64,000 nucleotides of DNA. Origin: Fontibacillus panacisegetis (GTDB taxonomy: Bacteria; Bacillota; Bacilli; Paenibacillales; Paenibacillaceae). Below, in pieces: positions 57,513 through 64,000 of this stretch; within the stretch, counting starts at the first letter, position 1, and every line of letters begins with the position of its first letter. The stretch lies in contig NZ_FNBG01000001.1 in the NCBI RefSeq assembly GCF_900102215.1, forward strand, positions 372,001-436,000, read 5' to 3'. The notes beneath the pieces are model-generated. The model did not search any database. It had not been told where the DNA came from and saw nothing but the letters and a program-made list of their open reading frames with translations. The translations under genes were made by a program, and so were the position numbers.

Positions 57513-58131
57513 TCTCGATGGGCACTCCTAAAGCAGTAAAGATTTTGGAGAAGGACTCGGGGTCAGGTATTAGAAAAAACTGTCCTTCTACTTCATGATT
57601 ACCTTCAATAAAGGTTGTATCGATCAACAGGGCTGAATCTCCCATCTCACCAAATTGCAGCAAACCATAGCTTAGAATAGCACCAGCCATATCCAGAGCT
57701 AAAGCAGGAACTGTCGGGATCATGCTTAACTTTGTGAAGTCAGCTAATGAGGATAGATATGATCCCGCCAAAATGTTGCCAATTTCCGATAGTGCAGACC
57801 ATTCCATTTCGGAGAAGCTATCACCGTTCTCCACTTCAAGACCCGCTAATCGGTGTAACAATTTTTTAGCTGCTTCTGGACTAAGTATAAAAAACAGATT
57901 ACCAGGCGTGTCTCCTTCGACTCGAAGAAAAACAGCTAGTACAATATTCTCAGCCCCTCCTACACGGTCAGCTACAGCTTCGAAAGGTAGCATTTGAACT
58001 TTAGGAACTGCCATGTCAATCGGTTTGTCGAGTAGTCTGGAAAGAGCAGTAGCAGCATTACCTGCTCCAATATTCCCGACCTCCTTCAGAACATCCATTT
58101 TAAATTCCTTAAAGTTCTTGAACAGATCCAC
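57505..58131 (-). CDS. cheC: CheY-P phosphatase CheC
   Basis: 208 residues with both family motifs (D/S-x3-E-x2-N): DVLKEVGNIGAGNA and SALSEIGNILAGSY, so two active centres, as in Bacillus CheC. Start GTG with GAGGG; begins 3 bases after the cheW stop. Partners with CheD for adaptation. Confidence 0.95.
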   Translation of the reverse strand: MDLFKNFKEFKMDVLKEVGNIGAGNAATALSRLLDKPIDMAVPKVQMLPFEAVADRVGGAENIVLAVFLRVEGDTPGNLFFILSPEAAKKLLHRLAGLEVENGDSFSEMEWSALSEIGNILAGSYLSSLADFTKLSMIPTVPALALDMAGAILSYGLLQFGEMGDSALLIDTTFIEGNHEVEGQFFLIPDPESFSKIFTALGVPIEND

Positions 58132-58134
58132 AGC

Positions 58135-58596
58135 CTATCCCTCTAAGCTTTCTAGTTGGATAATTTCGTTACGATTCAAAACTTCTGATAAATTAAGCAT
58201 TACAAGAAGACGTTCATCTGAAATTCGGGCAACCCCTTGCAGGTATTTTGCCTTGACTCCACCCACTACATCTGGTGGTGAATCAATGGTATCAGAATTC
58301 AGATCGATTACATCGTTAGCGGAGTCGACGATAAAGCCAACTTCCATTTCATTTGCTGCCACGATGATAATTCTTGACTGATCCGTAAAGTCTGCCTCAG
58401 GAAGTCCGAAACGCCCCCGCAGATCGATAACCGGGATAACGACACCACGAAGATTAATAACACCTTTAACAAAAGAAAACGTCTTGGGTACTCTAGTAAT
58501 CGGTATCATACGCTCGATAGTCTGCACCTTGTCTACTTCAATGCCGTATTCTTCTTCTCCAAGCTTGAAAACAATGACTTTAATTTCCTCTCCCAT
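58135..58596 (-). CDS. cheW: Chemotaxis coupling protein CheW
   Basis: 153-residue SH3-like adaptor linking receptors to CheA (FKLGEEEYGIEVDKVQTIERM, quoted only in part; GVINLRGVVIPVIDLR). AAGGAGG before ATG. A 67-base gap with a hairpin separates it from cheA. Confidence 0.95.
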   Translation of the reverse strand: MGEEIKVIVFKLGEEEYGIEVDKVQTIERMIPITRVPKTFSFVKGVINLRGVVIPVIDLRGRFGLPEADFTDQSRIIIVAANEMEVGFIVDSANDVIDLNSDTIDSPPDVVGGVKAKYLQGVARISDERLLVMLNLSEVLNRNEIIQLESLEG

Positions 58597-58618
58597 GGTT
58601 ACCCCTCCTTAATGGTCC

Positions 58619-58644
58619 CGGTCAAATGTACAAAATTTGAACCG
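58619..58644 (-). other. Intercistronic hairpin between cheA and cheW
   Basis: CGGTTCAAAT and ATTTGACCG pair (one bulged T) around TTTGTAC. No T tract; perhaps mRNA processing or stability. Confidence 0.4.
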
Positions 58645-58663
58645 AGTGTAAAAAACTCATCGA

Positions 58664-60733
58664 CTATTTAATAAATGCATTCGGATCGATAATAAGTGCA
58701 ACTTGTCCATCGCCCAAAATGGTAGCCCCGGCAACTCCCTGAATTGAAGGAAGATATTTACCAAGATTTTTGATAACTATTTCACTTTGACCAATGAAAT
58801 CTTCAACCGTCAGAGCAGCTAACCGTTCGCCCTTACGAACAACAACCATTTCGGTTTCCTCTTCCGCAGCCTCAGCAAAATCTGGAATATCAAACAGTTG
58901 AGACAGTGACATTACTGGGATATGAGTATCACGATAAGGGATCATGGTGTATCCATGAACATTTCGGATTTGATCCCTTTTGATTAATCCAGTCTCGACA
59001 ATGGAAGACAGAGGAATCGCATATTTCTCTAAACCTACCTTAATCAACATAGCTGAAATGATAGAAAGAGTCAGAGGCAATTGTACAGAAAATTTAGTCC
59101 CTTGACCAAGCTTAGATTCAACCGAAACTACACCGCTTAGCGACTCGATTTTGGATCTAACAACATCCAAGCCTACACCACGACCGGATACATCCGTAAT
59201 AACTTCAGCTGTGCTAAATCCAGGAGCGAACAGAAGCATAAATACCTGTTCATCTGTCATTTGAGAAGCTTCGCTCTCAGTGACAATTCCATTTTTGAGC
59301 GCCTTGCCAAGTACTTTATGACGGTCAATCCCGCTACCATCGTCTTCAATTTCAATAAAGACATGATTTCCACTATGGAAAGCTCTTAACTGAACAGTAC
59401 CTGTCTCTGGCTTGCCAAGTGCAATACGCTGGGCTGTGGACTCAACCCCATGGTCAACTGCGTTGCGAAGCAAGTGAACCAGCGGATCACCAATTTCGTC
59501 GATGACGGTGCGGTCCATTTCGGTTTCAGCACCTGTGATCACAAGATCAATTTTTTTATCGAGCGATTTGGACAGATCTCGAACCATCCGCGGGAAACGG
59601 CTAAATACGGTATCAACCTGAACCATTCGAAGCTTCAGAACTATGTTCTGGAGATCACTTCCGACACGGCTCATATGCTCAACTGTTTCCGTCAGATCGG
59701 AACGCTTCACTTCATTAGCCAGCTGTTCAAGACGCGCTCGGTCAATAAGTAATTCACTTAAAAGATTCATTAACACATCCAGCCGGTCAATATCTACGCG
59801 AATCGTTCTGGAAGGTGCTGAACCGCCTGCCGTGCGACTCGCAGGTTTACTCTTGTCCGCATCTGGTACTGCTTTACCAGCTGTTTTATTAGCAGCTTCC
59901 TCTTCAGAAGCAACTTCAGCAGTTGGAGTGGCAGCAGCGGTTTCTTTCACACCTGAAACAAGCTGTGATAAAGTATCCTGATCAAGCAGCATAACTTCAG
60001 CAGTTTCAATTTCGGATAAGTTCAAAATCATGCTTTGCAGTTCCGCAGCATCTTTCTGCGTTATGTAATAAAGTGAAAAGCTGCGATCAAATTTTTCCTG
60101 TTCAATATCCTGTACTGTCGGATGCGATTTAACAATTTCACCATAGCGTTCAAGCAAATCAAATACCAAGTACGCCCGAGCCGCTTTAAGCTGGCAATCT
60201 TCCCGGATGGAAACATTGATATGCATGACCTTGTGACCTTCAGCTATCGATTGCTCCAATACTGAATACTGATATTCATCCAATTGAATGTTACCCGATT
60301 CAGCTGAACTCTTGGTTGCTGGAGCCGACGAACTGTTACCTGACGGTACACCCTCGCCCTTAACGATAGCCTGAAGCGAAGCAACGATCGAACTTACGTC
60401 CGCTTTTCCCTCTCCGCCTTGCGTGATATCCTGAACCATCGATTGTAAGGCATCAAGACTCTTAAATAGAGTATCAAATATGAAGTCTTGCATCTTCAGC
60501 TTCTCGTTCCGCACTAGATCAAGGACGTTCTCCATCTGATGCGTCAAGGACGATAGATCCTCAAAGCCCATCGTTGCAGCCATACCTTTTAACGTATGGG
60601 CGGATCTAAAAATGACCTGAACGATCCCTATGTCTTCAGGATTGTTCTCCAACTCTAGCATATTTTCATTCAGTGACTGCAAATGATCATTCGACTCATC
60701 GATAAACATGGATAAATATTGATTCATGTCCAT
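58664..60733 (-). CDS. cheA: Chemotaxis histidine kinase CheA
   Basis: 689 residues. HPt domain with phosphorylated His46 in RSAHTLKGMAATMG, a CheY-binding P2 region, linkers rich in Ala/Ser/Glu, dimerisation helices, ATPase boxes (LLRNAVDHGVE, IEDDGSGID, DVSGRGVGLDVV) and a CheW-like C-terminal domain. AGGAGG with 9-base spacing before ATG. Confidence 0.96.
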   Translation of the reverse strand: MDMNQYLSMFIDESNDHLQSLNENMLELENNPEDIGIVQVIFRSAHTLKGMAATMGFEDLSSLTHQMENVLDLVRNEKLKMQDFIFDTLFKSLDALQSMVQDITQGGEGKADVSSIVASLQAIVKGEGVPSGNSSSAPATKSSAESGNIQLDEYQYSVLEQSIAEGHKVMHINVSIREDCQLKAARAYLVFDLLERYGEIVKSHPTVQDIEQEKFDRSFSLYYITQKDAAELQSMILNLSEIETAEVMLLDQDTLSQLVSGVKETAAATPTAEVASEEEAANKTAGKAVPDADKSKPASRTAGGSAPSRTIRVDIDRLDVLMNLLSELLIDRARLEQLANEVKRSDLTETVEHMSRVGSDLQNIVLKLRMVQVDTVFSRFPRMVRDLSKSLDKKIDLVITGAETEMDRTVIDEIGDPLVHLLRNAVDHGVESTAQRIALGKPETGTVQLRAFHSGNHVFIEIEDDGSGIDRHKVLGKALKNGIVTESEASQMTDEQVFMLLFAPGFSTAEVITDVSGRGVGLDVVRSKIESLSGVVSVESKLGQGTKFSVQLPLTLSIISAMLIKVGLEKYAIPLSSIVETGLIKRDQIRNVHGYTMIPYRDTHIPVMSLSQLFDIPDFAEAAEEETEMVVVRKGERLAALTVEDFIGQSEIVIKNLGKYLPSIQGVAGATILGDGQVALIIDPNAFIK

Positions 60734-60761
60734 GGTGAGGCACCTCCTTCAAGAGATTCCA

Positions 60762-62216
60762 TTATTTCACAATCTGTACTAACTTAAGGCCAATCTCATT
60801 AAGCGGTAACACATTATTGACGCATCCCAGTTCTACAGCAGAACGAGGCATTCCATAAACAACGCAAGTTTCTTCACTCTCTGCAATCGTCGAAGTGACA
60901 CCACTGTCATACAATTTCTTCATTGCCTTCGCTCCATCACTCCCCATGCCGGTTAATAACACGACATGACGTTTCAGAGATTCCAGCGGAAGCAGCGATT
61001 CATATAGAACATCTACTGAAGGGCGATGCCCACTGCGAGGCGCATGCTCTGATAGATTCAGCTTATATTTCCCTCCAGCACTTAAGCTGACGTTCATATG
61101 ATGCCCCCCGGGAGCTATGTATGCCGTTCCAGCAAGCAGCTCCATCCCTTCTTCCGCCTCTACAACGTTCAGCGCGCTTAAACTATCCAGTCGCTGAGCT
61201 AACGATTTTGTGAAGTTCGCAGGCATATGCTGAACGATCACGATTGGTGCGGGAAAATGAGCCGGAATTTTCTCTAACACCGCTTTTAGAGCTTTTGGAC
61301 CTCCGGTTGAAGTACCGATCGCGACCAAATCCGTGAAGCCTTTTTTTGATAATGACGGTGATGCTCTCCCTAAATCTATTGGTGTGTCCTTTACCGCAGG
61401 TATATCAACCATTGATGAGCTTGGTGGCGACATCGAAGTCGTGTCGGTATTTTCTCCACTCAGCTTTTTACGGGAGATAGACGGAGCCGCTTTCTGTTGA
61501 TCGTCTTTAGGCTGCTTCCCAGCCAAAGGTTTTACCATATCCTTAACCTTTTTTCTAGTACTGACAGCCGGTGGAGCTATACTAGATTTGGATGGCCCAA
61601 CAGACGATTTGTTATCTGAGACCGTAGAAGCTTCATTCTTGAAGTCTAAGGTAAGCTTATCCCGCTGATCCAGATCTTGCGCACTTCCTTTATCACTCGC
61701 TGAATTGTCCAGTATTGTTCTCTTAGACTGAATCGGCGGAGTTTTAGGAGTTTTGGGAGGCATTATTTCAGGAAGCTTCTTCTCCAATGCCGCTTGTCTG
61801 GCCAGCTTTCTTTCTTTAGCAAGCATTGCTGCACGGATTTGCTCACGAAGCTGTCGACCTACCTCTTCAATATCATGTGAGCTAGTGGATACCGATGGTT
61901 TTCGAATAAAGTCAAATGCCCCAAGCTCTAATGCCATAATCGTTTCTTGCATGCCCTGCTCATTAATTCCAGAGAGCATTATAACTGGCAGAGGGTGCTT
62001 ACTCATGATAACCTTAAGAGCCTCAAGCCCATTCAACTCAGGCATTTCAACATCCATTGTAACGAGATCAGGGGAAAGTTTTGCGATCATTTCAATTGCT
62101 TCTCGTCCATTTTTAGCCGTTCCAACCACATGAAATACCGGATCCTGCTCGATTAGGTCAGAAACGATTTTTCGCATGAACGCTGAATCGTCAACTACCA
62201 TAACCTGATATATCAT
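60762..62216 (-). CDS. cheB: Protein-glutamate methylesterase CheB with long linker
   Basis: 484 residues against about 350-360 in most CheB proteins. Receiver domain with D9/D10 and phospho-acceptor D55 (VTMDVEMPELNG); methylesterase domain with Ser303 (GTSTGGP), His330 (VQHMP) and the late Asp in GMGSDGAKAM. The two are joined by about 150 residues rich in Ser, Lys, Pro and Asp (about 142-290), the source of the extra length. GAGGTGG before ATG. Confidence 0.95.
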   Translation of the reverse strand: MIYQVMVVDDSAFMRKIVSDLIEQDPVFHVVGTAKNGREAIEMIAKLSPDLVTMDVEMPELNGLEALKVIMSKHPLPVIMLSGINEQGMQETIMALELGAFDFIRKPSVSTSSHDIEEVGRQLREQIRAAMLAKERKLARQAALEKKLPEIMPPKTPKTPPIQSKRTILDNSASDKGSAQDLDQRDKLTLDFKNEASTVSDNKSSVGPSKSSIAPPAVSTRKKVKDMVKPLAGKQPKDDQQKAAPSISRKKLSGENTDTTSMSPPSSSMVDIPAVKDTPIDLGRASPSLSKKGFTDLVAIGTSTGGPKALKAVLEKIPAHFPAPIVIVQHMPANFTKSLAQRLDSLSALNVVEAEEGMELLAGTAYIAPGGHHMNVSLSAGGKYKLNLSEHAPRSGHRPSVDVLYESLLPLESLKRHVVLLTGMGSDGAKAMKKLYDSGVTSTIAESEETCVVYGMPRSAVELGCVNNVLPLNEIGLKLVQIVK

Positions 62217-62246
62217 ACTGTTCCACCTCAGTTCCTTGATGCAGAA

Positions 62247-63149
62247 TCATTTTGTGCGTTTGAACCAGTTATTCATAAATCTCTTGATTCCTGATACAGT
62301 ATCATTTGATTTCGACTGTGGAATATCCATGTACATCATGGCCAGGCGTTGTATATCACGCGCAGCCGCACAACCGGGGTAGGCTGTAGAAAAAGGAATT
62401 TGTTTTTTTACCGCTTGCATTACATGGGGATCATCACTCATAAATCCCAGCATCGAAATCTCTTTATCCAGGAAGCGATGAGCAACAAGCGTAATTTTGT
62501 CAGCAACCTCACGCGCCTCTCTGAGGTCAGTTGCTCTGTTAACAATGAGCTTAAAAGGAACGTCACTGTTAATTCCATGTACGACCTTGATTAATGCATA
62601 AGCATCAGTAATTGCTGTCGGCTCAGGAGTAGTGACTACCAAAGTCTCATCAGCAGCGGTAATAAATTTTAATGTTTCTTTAGAAAGACCGGCTCCCGTG
62701 TCGAAAATGATATAATCCATCTCTTCTGAAACCTTCTCCAGCTCAGAGGTGAAGTAATTCAAATCATTATCCGACAGCTTAAATAAGTCAGCCATTCCCG
62801 ACCCTCCCGCAATAAAGGGAAGACCCTGTGTTCCTAATTCAATAATTTCTTTAATGCCCTTCTCACCTTTAAGCAAATGATACAAACTATATCTCGGTCT
62901 GACTCCCATCAATACATCAATATTTGCCATACCAATATCAGCATCGAATAGAAGTACTTTACGACCGAATGATTTTAAGGCTAAAGCGAAGTTAAGCGTA
63001 AAATTTGATTTCCCAACTCCACCTTTGCCACTGCAAACAGTTAATATACGAGCAGGTCCCGATGATGTCCCCTTGTTATTGCCATTCACTCCAGAGAATC
63101 TTTCTCTTAAAGTAACCAGATCTCTTAGTGTCTGAGCTTGGTCATTCAT
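62247..63149 (-). CDS. flhG: Flagellar MinD-like ATPase FlhG
   Basis: ParA/MinD-type ATPase that with FlhF sets the place and number of flagella. Deviant Walker A CSGKGGVGKSNFTLN, DADIGMANIDVLMG, and the dimer switch region; 300 residues. The N-terminal 35 residues include the FlhF-activating stretch of the family (QAQTLRDLV). ATG overlaps the flhF stop. Confidence 0.95.
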   Translation of the reverse strand: MNDQAQTLRDLVTLRERFSGVNGNNKGTSSGPARILTVCSGKGGVGKSNFTLNFALALKSFGRKVLLFDADIGMANIDVLMGVRPRYSLYHLLKGEKGIKEIIELGTQGLPFIAGGSGMADLFKLSDNDLNYFTSELEKVSEEMDYIIFDTGAGLSKETLKFITAADETLVVTTPEPTAITDAYALIKVVHGINSDVPFKLIVNRATDLREAREVADKITLVAHRFLDKEISMLGFMSDDPHVMQAVKKQIPFSTAYPGCAAARDIQRLAMMYMDIPQSKSNDTVSGIKRFMNNWFKRTK

Positions 63150-64000
63150 GAACTGAACTCTCCCATTATCATATCAATTAGCATGTTCTGATTAGACAGA
63201 AGCAGATCATCCGGGACATTTTGCCCATTAGTGATATATGACAACTTAACAGGATAATCATTCATGAGGTTAAACATCGGTCCAACGCTTTCTGTTTCGT
63301 CTAGCTTCGTAAAAATTACTTTATCCAGACCATATCTACTGAAATGCTCCGCAATTTTCTTCATATCCTGCGCCTTGGAAGTCAAGCTGAGCACCAGATA
63401 AGTCTCACTTTGTTCGGAAGGGCTAAGCAAGCTGTGAAGCTCTGCTACATAAATTTCATTCAAATAGTTTCTTCCTGCTGTATCCATCAAAATTAAATCG
63501 CAATCATCTAATCGCTGAAAAGCTCTTTGCACATCTCCCGGCGATTGAACGACCTCAAGAGGTACATTTAAAATAGAGGCATATGTTCGAAGCTGTTCAA
63601 CTGCTGAAATCCGGTAAGTATCAGCTGTAATAAAGCCTACCTTTTTACGGACTCTGAATATTTGATCAGCTGCAAGCTTCGCAATCGTTGTCGTTTTTCC
63701 AACACCTGTAGGACCAGCAATATACACGATTCGTGTATTTTCGCCAATCCCCTCGCCTATGCGCTCCTCCAGAAATGAGCCAAGTTGCTGACGAACCTGT
63801 CTTTCCAACTCATCATCAGAAATTGATTTGTCCGAATCAATCCATTTCTGATAGGTCTTATCGATCCAGTTATCAACTAGCTCTGCTGATATTTCTTGTT
63901 CAAGCATTCGATTCTTAATCGCGTCTAAAGCCTTCGGAAGTTCTAAATCACCTTTCTGCTGTTTGGCTAATTGGCCGATCCAGCTCTTCATTTCCCTTAT
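63146..64000 (-). CDS. flhF: Flagellar SRP-type GTPase FlhF, N-terminal part missing
   Basis: Frame is open at the window edge; the ATG at 63991 is internal, with IRE encoded before it. The 285 residues seen hold the N domain helices and the G domain: G1 AGPTGVGKTTTIAKLAA, TADTYRISAVEQLR, LMDTAGR and TKLDE. The basic B domain of FlhF is expected outside. Directs the first flagellar components to the membrane. Confidence 0.95.
   Translation of the reverse strand: MREMKSWIGQLAKQQKGDLELPKALDAIKNRMLEQEISAELVDNWIDKTYQKWIDSDKSISDDELERQVRQQLGSFLEERIGEGIGENTRIVYIAGPTGVGKTTTIAKLAADQIFRVRKKVGFITADTYRISAVEQLRTYASILNVPLEVVQSPGDVQRAFQRLDDCDLILMDTAGRNYLNEIYVAELHSLLSPSEQSETYLVLSLTSKAQDMKKIAEHFSRYGLDKVIFTKLDETESVGPMFNLMNDYPVKLSYITNGQNVPDDLLLSNQNMLIDMIMGEFSS

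Overview
The window reads as chromosomal backbone of an endospore-forming, flagellated Gram-positive bacterium of the order Bacillales, most likely Paenibacillus or a close relative. Evidence seen directly: Bacillus-like gene order (flhF-flhG-cheBAWCD-sigD, rpsB-tsf-pyrH-frr-uppS-cdsA-dxr-rseP-proS-polC, rimP-nusA-ylxRQ-infB-rbfA-nrnA-truB-ribF-rpsO-pnp-ylxY-mlpA-dut, dpaAB-asd-dapG-dapA-rnj-tepA-ylzJ-spoIIIE, ymfFHIJK-rodZ, pgsA-cinA), sporulation genes (dpaA/dpaB, sleB, spoIIIE), AGGAGG-type ribosome binding sites, frequent TTG/GTG starts, a short EF-Ts and an archaeal/eukaryal-type ProRS. The genus is an inference from these features; no database comparison was possible.

All genes but one lie on the minus strand, so transcription runs from high to low coordinates. 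64000-52487: 3' half of the flagellar/chemotaxis operon, starting inside flhF and ending with sigD, a FapA-like protein, a SwrB-like protein and an MltG-like membrane protein. 52461-39185: ribosomal protein S2, EF-Ts, UMP kinase, ribosome recycling factor, isoprenoid/phospholipid genes (uppS, cdsA, dxr), site-2 protease, ProRS and PolC. 39161-27967: the rimP-nusA-infB translation/transcription operon with its own strong promoter and a leader hairpin, then truB, ribF, rpsO and pnp. 27859-25036: ylxY, mlpA, dut. 24969-20832: an accessory insertion (winged-helix regulator, MFS exporter, and the only plus-strand gene, an S41 peptidase) where Bacillus has ymxH. 20729-12564: dipicolinate/diaminopimelate operon, RNase J, TepA, YlzJ. 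12513-1: SpoIIIE/FtsK, SleB, the EF-P-modification cluster (ymfF/ymfH/ymfI), ymfJ/ymfK homologues, RodZ, YajQ, RimO, PgsA and the start of CinA.

Regulatory sequence is unusually legible: about a dozen Rho-independent terminators, several sigma-A promoters, a convincing sigma-G promoter before sleB, and candidate sigma-K and sigma-E promoters before dpaA and ylxY. I found no CRISPR array, tRNA, rRNA, transposase or prophage gene. I did not find a clearly new multi-gene system. The least explained items are a family of inverted-repeat elements sharing GTTCAAAAAGTCA ends, a tandem 12-bp repeat before the orphan winged-helix regulator, the regulator/exporter/peptidase insertion itself, a 23-codon reading frame coupled to tepA, and uncharacterised genes riding in the motility operon.
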